Source of the DNA: Bacteroidota bacterium
GTDB taxonomy: Bacteria > Bacteroidota > Bacteroidia > Bacteroidales > Lentimicrobiaceae
DNA length: 10,066 bases
Reading direction: 5' to 3'
Assembly: GCA_023428585.1 (NCBI GenBank)
Contig: JAEYXG010000178.1
Coordinates: 1 to 10,066, forward strand
In this document: one piece after another, positions 1 to 6,818 of the stretch
How positions within the stretch are numbered: the stretch's first letter is position 1
Layout: each line of letters begins with the position of its first letter
Program-made: the position numbers and the translations under genes
The notes under the pieces: model-generated
Database searches by the model: none
Told to the model about the DNA's origin: nothing
The model's input: the letters and a program-made list of their open reading frames with translations, nothing else

Positions 1-697
1 TAGTGTTTAATTGTTTATAAGCGAATTGAAGCTGGTCTAGATTAACAATATTGTTATAGGCATTGCCATATAACTTAGTAATTTTGTTGATATTGCCACC
101 AGAGCCTATAACATTCATCCTGCCAAAATCTGCCTTGAACTGGTTTAGCCATTTGTGCATCTTCTCCCATTCATCTTCCGGAACAGCTTCTGCTAATAAT
201 CTAATGGTTCCTAACTTAAAGGAATTTGATGTAATAAAATCCTTGCCATCAATAATTGAAAGTTCAGTGGAGCCACCACCAACGTCTATATATAAGGTTT
301 TACTAAAGGCTTTGTTAACCATAAGGTTACTGAAACTGCTTATAATATTTGCTTCCTGAATACCATCAATTAATTCAATTTTCAAGCCTGATTCATTACA
401 AACGAAATCCATAACCTCCTTGTTATTTGCTGCTTCACGCATTGCTGAAGTTGCAGCTGCAAGATAGCTCTGAGGCTGGTAAACGTCAATAAGCAGTTTA
501 AAGGCTTTCATTGTCTTCGCTAAGTCTTTTGTTTTTTGATCAGATATTCGACCAAGAGTGAACACATCCATACCCAAACGAATCGGGATCCTTAAAAGGG
601 TTGCCTTTTCAGTTACAGGCCCTCCTTTAGTCTCATATACATTAGCGAATAAGAGTCGTACTGCATTTGAACCAATGTCAATTCCTGAAAATAGCAT
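1..697 (-). CDS. Ppx/GppA family phosphatase (exopolyphosphatase / pppGpp phosphatase), C-terminus beyond window
   Basis: The N-terminal 232 residues of an ASKHA-fold phosphatase that releases phosphate from polyphosphate or from pppGpp; the reading frame is open to the left edge, so the C-terminal part is missing. Visible motifs: phosphate-1 loop GIDIGSNAVRL at residues 5-15, AATSAMREA at 81-89, GIQEANI at 112-118, the phosphate-2 loop DVGGGSTELS at 138-147, and GSGGNI at 198-203. Glu115 aligns with the catalytic Glu121 of E. coli Ppx (the second Glu of its EEA motif); the first Glu is Gln here. The ATG at 697 is chosen because it places the first loop at residue 5, usual for the family. It lies 42 bases downstream of lpxH on the same strand and is probably the last or a late gene of that operon. 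Sequence cannot decide between Ppx and GppA activity. The family call is firm, the substrate open. Confidence 0.93.
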   Translation of the reverse strand, partial: MLFSGIDIGSNAVRLLFANVYETKGGPVTEKATLLRIPIRLGMDVFTLGRISDQKTKDLAKTMKAFKLLIDVYQPQSYLAAATSAMREAANNKEVMDFVCNESGLKIELIDGIQEANIISSFSNLMVNKAFSKTLYIDVGGGSTELSIIDGKDFITSNSFKLGTIRLLAEAVPEDEWEKMHKWLNQFKADFGRMNVIGSGGNINKITKLYGNAYNNIVNLDQLQFAYKQLNT

Positions 698-739
698 AGA
701 CGTAATGTGAGTTTAAATTAAATATTCACTTCCCAAATT

Positions 740-1531
740 TCAAAAAGGACCTTTTAATAATTCTTTCACTCCACTTTTAAAGGTATACAATGACAATCCC
801 TGTTCATCTAATAGGGCATATGAATAGTTGCTTATCCAATCACCCAAGTTAACATAATGTCCACCTTCGGGAATTTCAACATGGCCAGGATAATGCCGAT
901 GGCCAAAGATAAAATAACTGACATCAGGATTTTCTTTATGATACTCTTTTGCAAAGGCATACAATCGCTCATTCGATAAGTCAAATTGTCCTTCTTTTTC
1001 AAGAAGTCTTTTATCCTTCAAGATATTAGCATATCGACTTTTGCGTGAAAAATAAAGAGCCAAACGAGTTCCTATATCAGGATGTAACCATCTAAATAAC
1101 CATTGATTTGCTTTTAGCTCAAATACCTTCTTAAGAAACTTGTAGCCATGATCACCAGGGCCTAGCCCATCACCATGTGCAAGAAAGAACCTTTTACCGT
1201 TCCATTCACGAATAATGTGTTCCCTATGCAACTGTATACCAAGTTCACTATGGAGGTAATCAAATGCCCAGATATCATGATTACCTCTAAAAAGATAAAC
1301 AGGTATTCCCTTGTCAGTAATCTCGGCCAGTTTACCAAATAATCGCGCGAAGCCCCTTGGAACGACTGTTCGATATTCAAACCAGAAATCAAATATATCA
1401 CCCATTAGATAAAGTTCATCCGCATCATTTTTGATATGATCCAGCCATTTAACTAATAGCATTTCACGCCTTAAACTGGAGTCGTGATCAGGAATGCCCA
1501 AATGAAAGTCAGAGGCAAAATAGATTTTCAA
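740..1531 (-). CDS. lpxH: UDP-2,3-diacylglucosamine diphosphatase LpxH
   Basis: Calcineurin-like metallophosphoesterase of 263 residues, close to the roughly 240 of E. coli LpxH. In lipid A synthesis this peripheral inner-membrane enzyme hydrolyses UDP-2,3-diacylglucosamine to lipid X (2,3-diacylglucosamine 1-phosphate) and UMP. The complete dimetal site is visible: DFH (Asp8, His10), GDIFD (Asp45), GNHD (Asn84, His85), LAHGD (His119) and GHRH (His211, His213). These match the E. coli LpxH ligand pattern in order and spacing. Residues 44-52 (GDIFDFWFE) are also typical of LpxH rather than of generic phosphoesterases. The start is TTG: an in-frame TAA lies four codons upstream, with no ATG or GTG between, and an internal start would remove the first metal motif. 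It lies 25 bases after the lipoprotein gene and 42 before ppx. The lpxK gene in the same run supports the lipid A assignment. Confidence 0.93.
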   Translation of the reverse strand: MKIYFASDFHLGIPDHDSSLRREMLLVKWLDHIKNDADELYLMGDIFDFWFEYRTVVPRGFARLFGKLAEITDKGIPVYLFRGNHDIWAFDYLHSELGIQLHREHIIREWNGKRFFLAHGDGLGPGDHGYKFLKKVFELKANQWLFRWLHPDIGTRLALYFSRKSRYANILKDKRLLEKEGQFDLSNERLYAFAKEYHKENPDVSYFIFGHRHYPGHVEIPEGGHYVNLGDWISNYSYALLDEQGLSLYTFKSGVKELLKGPF

Positions 1532-1556
1532 GGTGCAGATATTTTATTAGGTTCAG

Positions 1557-2753
1557 CTAATTTAATTGATTATTGGTTTCACCCTTAATAAAATATTGGC
1601 TCAGCCACTCTTCAAGCTGTGCAATATTCCCAAAATGAGCTACTACACTATAATTCTGGTCTATCAATATGTAGGATGGTAATGGGGGATTATTTAGATT
1701 TTTTAAAATTATAGAGTTTTCGGCAGTAGTGTCTACCATGTTCATACCCCATAATTTATCCAGTTCTATAACTGACAACCATCTATTAATATCTGCATTA
1801 AAAGCAATTGTATAAAGCTTGAAATTTTTATCACTGTACTTTTCACTTATCAATCTGATTTTTCTATTTGAAATCCTGTTTCCAACTTTATTATCCCATA
1901 GATATAAGAGTGTTATTCCACCCTTCAGCGGCTTAACTTCCATTAAGCTGCTATTTGTACCGGGTAGAGTTATTTCATTTATTCTGAAACCCTCATCGAG
2001 AAGTCCATTATTAAGAATTTCATCTCCTAATGAATTTCGGTAATATTTTATTCTATTGGTCATCCATATACCATATGGATGACCAGGATGATATTGCTTT
2101 AACAATGAATCCGTCATGTAAAACCATTCATAATCTATTGCATAATTGAAAATAGGCGATTGTTTGACAACACTATTAAGAGCCATGAATATACCAATTG
2201 ATGATGGATTGAGGCTGATATAACTTTTAGCTGCAATATTGGCTTTTCGAAGTAGTTTGTCAAAAGAGAAAGCAACCCTATCTCTCACAAATGAAAAGCT
2301 ATCAGTAGGTTGAGCATTAACAAAAAGATAAGCAAGTGAATCAGACGATTTCTCTATTCTACGGAGTAACCTGGTAAATTGTTCAAGATTGACATTTAAG
2401 CTATCGGAATTTTCAAAAGCTTGATTATTATTAGTTAATATCAGATTTATAGTATCATTTGGCAAGACAATAAATTCAATATTTTTATCCTTGTTTTGAA
2501 TTATGTATACCCCCTGATTTTCAATAGATAATGAAAACTCTACCTGATCAGTATGTGGCTTCAACAAAGAGTCGATAGTCGTAATAAACCCTGTATCAAT
2601 CTTCTTCAAGAAAACAGGATGATTCTTATCAATACCGTAAATATTAACTATTGTTTCTTTTTGATGTGGACAAGTACAACCATTTATTAAAACTGCCGTG
2701 CAGAGCATGGCAGTTAAAAACTCAATAACCTTATATAATACAGATGAAAGCAT
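1557..2753 (-). CDS. Lipoprotein with degenerate thioredoxin-like (TlpA/AhpC-type) domain lacking CxxC
   Basis: A 398-residue predicted periplasm-facing lipoprotein. A hydrophobic signal (residues 10-24) ends in the lipobox-like I-N-G-C, with Cys26 as the lipidated residue; the n-region is weakly charged and contains a Glu, so export is probable but not perfect. Residues about 35-108 are beta-rich and contain QGVYII...EFIVLPNDTINLIL, resembling the DUF4369-like domain in front of many Bacteroidota TlpA proteins. A helical region follows (about 115-250). Residues about 279-388 read as a thioredoxin fold: strand ITLLYLW, strand KLYTIAF, the cis-Pro loop LPSYILID (Pro359), and a C-terminal helix. 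Where TlpA has WCxxC this protein has WDNKVGNRISN (286-296), with no cysteine, so redox catalysis looks lost. The ATG at 2753 is chosen over an in-frame TTG at 2759; it is 9 bases after the phosphorylase gene. The true function is unknown; a structural or binding role is inference. Confidence 0.8.
   Translation of the reverse strand: MLSSVLYKVIEFLTAMLCTAVLINGCTCPHQKETIVNIYGIDKNHPVFLKKIDTGFITTIDSLLKPHTDQVEFSLSIENQGVYIIQNKDKNIEFIVLPNDTINLILTNNNQAFENSDSLNVNLEQFTRLLRRIEKSSDSLAYLFVNAQPTDSFSFVRDRVAFSFDKLLRKANIAAKSYISLNPSSIGIFMALNSVVKQSPIFNYAIDYEWFYMTDSLLKQYHPGHPYGIWMTNRIKYYRNSLGDEILNNGLLDEGFRINEITLPGTNSSLMEVKPLKGGITLLYLWDNKVGNRISNRKIRLISEKYSDKNFKLYTIAFNADINRWLSVIELDKLWGMNMVDTTAENSIILKNLNNPPLPSYILIDQNYSVVAHFGNIAQLEEWLSQYFIKGETNNQLN
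2057..2085. repeat. Perfect 13-base inverted repeat, 3-base loop, inside the lipoprotein gene
   Basis: The left arm TGGTCATCCATAT (2057-2069) and right arm ATATGGATGACCA (2073-2085) are exact reverse complements around ACC. The transcript of the minus-strand gene would form a 13-bp hairpin within codons for the segment G-H-P-Y-G-I-W-M-T. No T-run follows on either strand, so it is not an ordinary intrinsic terminator. Confidence 0.7.
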
Positions 2754-2762
2754 CTTCAACAG

Positions 2763-3581
2763 TTATAAATCTGTTTCGTGCAATAATTCTATAATTATTT
2801 TTGTCATGAAAGGTTCCGCTTTACCGGCGGCTTCCAGCACCATTTTATGCGATACGTCGGAAATTTTTCCAACCACACCAAGATCAGTGATTATAGAAAC
2901 AGCAAAAACCGGTATTTGCATATGATGAGCTGTAATTACCTCCGGAACTGTTGACATACCCACAGCATCGGCACCTATAATATGCAAATACTTATACTCA
3001 GCAGGAGTTTCAAATGTAGGCCCTGTTACGCCCGCATAAACACCTTTCTGAAGTTTAATCCCCTCTCTGGCTGCAATAACATCAACTTTTGCAATTAGGT
3101 TATGGTCGTATGCCTCTTTCATATCAGGGAAACGGGGACCAAATTCTTTAAAATTAGGACCCATTAATGGATTTGTACCCATTAAATTGATATGGTCGGT
3201 TATTATCATAATATCACCCACATTAAAGTCTGGATTCAGGCCTCCACTAGCATTCGAAACAATAAGCAATTTAATGCCTAACAGCTTCATAACTCTAATT
3301 GGAAAAGCAATATCCTGCATAGTCCAACCTTCATAAAAATGAAAACGACCTTGCATTGCAATCACTTGTTTGCCTCCTAATTTTCCTGAAATTAAATGGC
3401 CAACGTGCCCTTCAACAGTCGAAACCGGGAAATTAGGTATCGCAGCATAAGGAATCTCCTTATCTATATCAATCTGCCTGGTTAACCCCCCTAATCCCGA
3501 GCCTAAAATAATGCCAACCTGTGGCTTTGAAGCTATAATCTCAGAGATGTAGTTAACGCTTTCTTTTATCTTGTCTAACAT
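2763..3581 (-). CDS. Purine-nucleoside phosphorylase, trimeric PNP/MTAP family
   Basis: A 272-residue full-length member of the trimeric (PunA/human-type) phosphorylase family. It splits purine (deoxy)ribonucleosides with phosphate into base and (deoxy)ribose 1-phosphate in cytosolic purine salvage. Residues matching human PNP: Ser28 in GSGLGG (Ser33), His59 in GHVGH (His64), Arg79, His81 and Tyr83 in GRFHFYEG (Arg84, His86, Tyr88), Asn110-Ala111 in SNASGG (Asn115-Ala116), Glu191 in GPTFETPAE (Glu201), Met209-Ser210 in GMSTVPE (Met219-Ser220), and His245 (His257). The exception is Asp233 in ITDLG, where human PNP has Asn243; this residue contacts the purine base. Glu191 argues against a methylthioadenosine phosphorylase. 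Its ATG at 3581 lies inside lpxK, a 29-base overlap, and its stop is 9 bases before the lipoprotein ATG, implying translational coupling. Family assignment is sure; the preferred base (6-oxo against 6-amino) is open. Confidence 0.94.
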   Translation of the reverse strand: MLDKIKESVNYISEIIASKPQVGIILGSGLGGLTRQIDIDKEIPYAAIPNFPVSTVEGHVGHLISGKLGGKQVIAMQGRFHFYEGWTMQDIAFPIRVMKLLGIKLLIVSNASGGLNPDFNVGDIMIITDHINLMGTNPLMGPNFKEFGPRFPDMKEAYDHNLIAKVDVIAAREGIKLQKGVYAGVTGPTFETPAEYKYLHIIGADAVGMSTVPEVITAHHMQIPVFAVSIITDLGVVGKISDVSHKMVLEAAGKAEPFMTKIIIELLHETDL

Positions 3582-4620
3582 AGTTTAAAATAATTTCATC
3601 AAATAATTGCTTATCCTTCTCATGAAATTCTATTTCCATGGGTATGTAGTAAAATGGCAATTGAGAAGCCTGTTCAATTATAGATGGATCAAGCATTCTC
3701 ATTGCATCTTTCTCGGTTGTAACAAGTATTTTATTTCGGGTGTAAATATCGGAATAATTTCGCTTGATTAATTCAATATCTTCGGGAGTATATCTATGAT
3801 GATCCTTAAAATACATTGTTGACAATTCACTACACTTATTCCTTAGTTCATATTCTAGCGGATAAGGATTAGCAATTCCGGCTACCAGCATAATAACACC
3901 ATAATGGCATTCAGTATCAATGATTTCCCTCTTATTCCACAGCGATTGAATGGCTCCATATTTGACATAGGAAAACAGTACTTTCTGATGAGATAGAGGT
4001 TTTATCTCATCAACTATTGACTTCGTTTCAAAAGGTGAGAGCACAATGGGAGTTTTACTTATGACAATAACATTAGCCCTCTTCATTCCACTACGCGCTT
4101 CCCTCAATGTTCCATAGGGAAGTAAATAATCATGTGTGAATAACTTATGGTAGTCTGATAATAAGATTGACAAACCAGGTTTTACATATCTATGCTGGAA
4201 AGCATCATCCAGGATTACAACTTCTGTTTCAGGACATAGATTAAGCAGTTCGTTTATTCCGTTCCGTCTATTTTCATCAACAGCAACTTTGAGCTTAGGG
4301 AATTTATTAAAATATTGAGTCGGCTCATCACCAATGGTACCAGCATGGTCATCTGATTGAGCTAATTTAAATCCTCTTGTTCTGCGTTTAAAACCTCTAC
4401 TAAGTGTAGAAACATTATAAGAATCATAAAGTAAATTAATAAGGTATTCAACATGTGGCGTTTTGCCGGTACCTCCAGCAGAGAGATTACCAACTGAAAT
4501 AATGGGCATCTTAAACGTAGCTGAGGGTAGAATCTTCATATCGAAAAGCAGATTTCTCAACCGGGTAACCAATCCGTATAATAATGAGAAAGGGAGAAGA
4601 AATAACCTCAAAAATTCCAT
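3553..4620 (-). CDS. lpxK: Tetraacyldisaccharide 4'-kinase LpxK
   Basis: A 355-residue P-loop kinase, of usual family length, that phosphorylates the 4' position of tetraacyldisaccharide 1-phosphate to make lipid IVA at the cytosolic face of the inner membrane. The N-terminal 25 residues form the hydrophobic/basic membrane-binding helix. Walker A is AGGTGKTP (48-55, Lys53-Thr54) inside SVGNLSAGGTGKTP. Then come LSRGFKRRTRGF (73-84), GDEP (97-100) with Asp98 at the position of the catalytic Asp99 of Aquifex LpxK, and the Walker B-like VILDDAFQHR (135-144) with Asp138, Asp139 and His143. FKDHHRYT (271-278) and TTEKDAMR (301-308) are C-terminal signatures. The ATG at 4620 places the membrane helix at the terminus as expected. 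It is the first gene of the minus-strand run, facing a divergent intergenic region, so the operon promoter should lie just upstream. The stop overlaps the phosphorylase start. Confidence 0.96.
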   Translation of the reverse strand: MEFLRLFLLPFSLLYGLVTRLRNLLFDMKILPSATFKMPIISVGNLSAGGTGKTPHVEYLINLLYDSYNVSTLSRGFKRRTRGFKLAQSDDHAGTIGDEPTQYFNKFPKLKVAVDENRRNGINELLNLCPETEVVILDDAFQHRYVKPGLSILLSDYHKLFTHDYLLPYGTLREARSGMKRANVIVISKTPIVLSPFETKSIVDEIKPLSHQKVLFSYVKYGAIQSLWNKREIIDTECHYGVIMLVAGIANPYPLEYELRNKCSELSTMYFKDHHRYTPEDIELIKRNYSDIYTRNKILVTTEKDAMRMLDPSIIEQASQLPFYYIPMEIEFHEKDKQLFDEIILNYVRQDKRKR

Positions 4621-4762
4621 GCCTTAAAATTAATTATTTTACATAACATTTCAATAAAAACAGTAAATTTATTGCCTAATTCCAACCAAGAGCATCAAGT
4701 AGTTACAATATTTACCAAGAATTCAATGTGAATAAGATTATTACAATTTACAAAACTGGAGA
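4621..4762. other. Divergent intergenic region between lpxK and the Nif3 gene
   Basis: These 142 AT-rich bases must hold the promoters of both the leftward lpxK operon and the rightward Nif3/zinc-ribbon pair. For lpxK, TAAATTTA at 4664-4671 (palindromic, so it reads the same leftward) matches the Bacteroidota -7 motif TAnnTTTG in all but its last base, but I find no well-spaced -33 TTTG. For the Nif3 gene, TACAATTTA at 4743-4751 is only a loose resemblance. No open reading frame of interest, riboswitch-like structure or strong inverted repeat is visible. Confidence 0.45.
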
Positions 4763-5869
4763 ATGGCAGGCACTTTAAAATTATATGAATTGACAGATGT
4801 TATTGAAGCTATTGCACCTGTTCAAACACAGGAAAGCTATGATAACAGCGGTTTGATAGTCGGGAATAAATTGGATACCATAACCGGTGCACTGATAACA
4901 CTTGACATTACTGAAGAAATAATTAATGAAGCAGTACAGCTGGGTTATAATCTTATTATTTCGCATCACCCTATTATTTTCAAACCAATCAAGCGTTTAA
5001 ATGGCAATTCAACAACTGAACGATGTATCATCTTTGCTATAAAGCATGGTATCGCATTGTATGCAGCACATACAAATCTTGATAATTCAATAAATGGGGT
5101 AAATTCCATATTTGCAGAAAAACTTAAAATAAATAACACAAGAATTCTTCAACCTCTCAAAGGAATACTTCGAAAACTTGTTGTTTATGTACCGGCAAGC
5201 CACCAGCAGGAAGTGCGTGATGCATTGTTTAAATCAGGAGCAGGAGTTATCGGCAATTATGATTCGTGTAGCTTTAATGCACAAGGACAAGGCACTTTCA
5301 AAGCAAAGGAAGGTAGTGATCCATTTGTTGGCAAACAAGGAGAACTCCACATGGAATCTGAAATAAGAATAGAGACGATACTGCCTTTCTGGCAAGAAGA
5401 AAAAGTTATTAGAGCGATTCTGGATGTTCATCCTTATGAAGAAGTCGCCTGGGATTCATATAACCTCAATAACGAACACCAACAAATCGGTGCAGGAATT
5501 TATGGGCAACTTCAAAAACCAATGAATGAAACTGATTTCCTCTCAAATATTAAAAATGTGTTGGGCATTCCATTCCTGAAGCATTCACCACTGTTGCATA
5601 AAGATATCTTGAAAGTTGGAATTTGTGGTGGATCAGGCAACTTCTTATTACAAGATGCAATAAATCATCATTGCGATGCATTTATTACAGGGGAACTTAA
5701 GTATCACGACTATTTTATGGCTGATAATAAAATTCTTCTTATTGAAGCTGGTCACTATGAAACTGAACAATTTAGCAAAGAATTATTATATAGAGTACTT
5801 AAAGAAAATTTTACTACCTTTGCACTCCAAATTTCAAGGATAAGTTCCAATCCTGTTAACTATCTGTAA
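4763..5869 (+). CDS. Nif3-like dinuclear metal center protein (YbgI/YqfO family)
   Basis: A 368-residue member of the Nif3/DUF34 family, the long YqfO-type form. Metal ligands are all present: SHHP (His68, His69), AHTNLD (His103, Asp107) and GHYETE (His331, Glu335). The substrate loop ESYDNSGLIVG (24-34) and ITGELKYHD near the C-terminus are also typical. Between the two halves, about residues 130-245, sits the PII/CutA-like insertion, recognisable from KLVVYVPASHQQEVRDALF and HPYEEVAWD, that separates the long form from E. coli YbgI (about 247 residues). Databases often label such proteins GTP cyclohydrolase 1 type 2 homologue, but the biochemical role remains unsettled; metal handling or a hydrolase acting on a nucleotide-like substrate are both proposed. 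It is cytosolic, with no signal peptide. The zinc-ribbon gene follows after 24 bases, so they are probably cotranscribed from the divergent region. Confidence 0.94.
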   Translation: MAGTLKLYELTDVIEAIAPVQTQESYDNSGLIVGNKLDTITGALITLDITEEIINEAVQLGYNLIISHHPIIFKPIKRLNGNSTTERCIIFAIKHGIALYAAHTNLDNSINGVNSIFAEKLKINNTRILQPLKGILRKLVVYVPASHQQEVRDALFKSGAGVIGNYDSCSFNAQGQGTFKAKEGSDPFVGKQGELHMESEIRIETILPFWQEEKVIRAILDVHPYEEVAWDSYNLNNEHQQIGAGIYGQLQKPMNETDFLSNIKNVLGIPFLKHSPLLHKDILKVGICGGSGNFLLQDAINHHCDAFITGELKYHDYFMADNKILLIEAGHYETEQFSKELLYRVLKENFTTFALQISRISSNPVNYL

Positions 5870-5893
5870 ATAATTTCCTAAAGAAGGGATAAC

Positions 5894-6754
5894 ATGGCAA
5901 AAACGTCGAAAGAAAAGAACACCTCAATGAATGAGACCATTGAAGATCAGGTACAAGAAGATAACAATTACATTTCGGCACACGTTTCTTTAACACCCTC
6001 TGAAAGCGAAGAATCTGAGATATCAATCGAAAAGAAACTTATCGCTTTGTATAGTCTTCAACAAATAGATACCCAAATCGACAAGATCAGAATCATTAGA
6101 GGTGAACTACCATTGGAAGTTGAAGATCTTGAAGATGAAATTATTGGTCTTCAGACACGCATAGACAACTATATCCAGGATATTGAAAATATGCAGCAGC
6201 AGATCAGGGATAAGGAGAATCAGATCAAGGAAAACCTGAACAATATAAAGCATTATGAAGAAAACCAGCATGATGTGCGGAATAATCGTGAATTTGAATC
6301 ACTTACCAAAGAAATAGAATATCAAAACCTTGAAATTGCCCTTGCTGAAAAAAGAATCAAAGAATATACACATAATCTTAACCTTAAGAATGAGGAAATA
6401 GTTTCAGCTCAAAAAGTTCTTGATGAGAGAAGAAATGATCTTGAGATTAAAAAGAATGAACTTTCGGAAATTGTTAATGAAACGGAAAAGGAAGAACAGG
6501 CACTGATCATTAAATCTGAAAACTTACAACACTATATCGAAGAACGACTATTAACAGCATATAAACGCATTCGTAAAAATGCTCGTAATGGCTTAGCAGT
6601 TGCCAGCGTTGAGCGAGACGCCTGCGGGGGTTGTTTTAGCGCCATTCCTCCCCAACGCCAGCTTGATATCAGAATGCATAAAAAAATTATTGTTTGCGAA
6701 TATTGCGGCCGTATTCTTGTTGACCATGGCCTCGCAGCAAGCATTAACCAATAA
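5894..6754 (+). CDS. Coiled-coil C4-type zinc ribbon protein (DUF164 / zf-RING_7 family)
   Basis: A 286-residue cytosolic protein. Residues 1-44 form an acidic, Ser/Thr/Glu-rich, probably disordered extension; about 45-225 is a long charged coiled coil with the family's central HYEENQHDVRNNREFESLTKEI-type turn (about 119-140); and the C-terminus is a zinc ribbon with Cys244, Cys247, Cys268 and Cys271 (CGGC and CEYC, 20 residues between pairs). Preceding GLAVASVERDACGGC and following IPPQ are hallmarks of the family that includes Helicobacter HP0958 (FlgZ) and chlamydial CT398. Those relatives bind other proteins or RNA and affect flagellar gene expression or secretion, but nothing here points to flagella, so the role is unknown. 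AAGAAGGGAT about 5 bases before the ATG is a fair ribosome binding site, unusual in this window. It follows the Nif3-family gene closely, and a strong terminator begins 24 bases after its stop. Confidence 0.92.
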   Translation: MAKTSKEKNTSMNETIEDQVQEDNNYISAHVSLTPSESEESEISIEKKLIALYSLQQIDTQIDKIRIIRGELPLEVEDLEDEIIGLQTRIDNYIQDIENMQQQIRDKENQIKENLNNIKHYEENQHDVRNNREFESLTKEIEYQNLEIALAEKRIKEYTHNLNLKNEEIVSAQKVLDERRNDLEIKKNELSEIVNETEKEEQALIIKSENLQHYIEERLLTAYKRIRKNARNGLAVASVERDACGGCFSAIPPQRQLDIRMHKKIIVCEYCGRILVDHGLAASINQ

Positions 6755-6778
6755 TGGTTAAATTATCATTTAGATTTT

Positions 6779-6805
6779 AAGGGAAAGCTGCGCTTTCCCT
6801 TTTTT
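6779..6805 (+). terminator. Intrinsic terminator after the zinc-ribbon gene
   Basis: The arms AAGGGAAAGC (6779-6788) and GCTTTCCCTT (6792-6801) form a 10-bp stem with loop TGC, and a run of six T ends at 6805. It is the best intrinsic terminator in the window and should end the Nif3/zinc-ribbon transcript. It sits only 13 bases before the ATG of the next gene. Confidence 0.88.
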
Positions 6806-6812
6806 ATGTTTG
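6805..6812 (+). promoter_or_regulatory. Candidate Bacteroidota -7 promoter element
   Basis: TATGTTTG matches TAnnTTTG exactly, directly against the terminator T-run and 6 bases before the ATG at 6819. If used, transcription would start at or next to that ATG, giving a leaderless or nearly leaderless message. The expected -33 TTTG is not clear: only TTTT at 6775-6778 is nearby, and its spacing is too long. This is a motif match only. Confidence 0.35.
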
Positions 6813-6818
6813 CACGGT

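Noticed and set aside
63..359. 98-codon open frame on the plus strand
   Set aside because: It lies antisense to the Ppx/GppA gene, whose conserved motifs (DVGGGSTELS, GSGGNI) come from the opposite strand; the plus-strand translation has no recognisable features.
4664..4671. TAAATTTA as the lpxK promoter -7 element
   Set aside because: The last base differs from TAnnTTTG, the word is common in AT-rich DNA, and no TTTG lies at 19-21 bases upstream, so it is not listed as a promoter.
6532..6744. 70-codon minus-strand open frame under the zinc ribbon
   Set aside because: It is antisense to the conserved CGGC/CEYC region and has no independent support.
6744..6761. Inverted repeat TTAACCA / TGGTTAA over the zinc-ribbon stop codon
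   Set aside because: The stem is only 7 bases and AT-rich, with no T-run after it; the strong terminator 18 bases further on explains termination.
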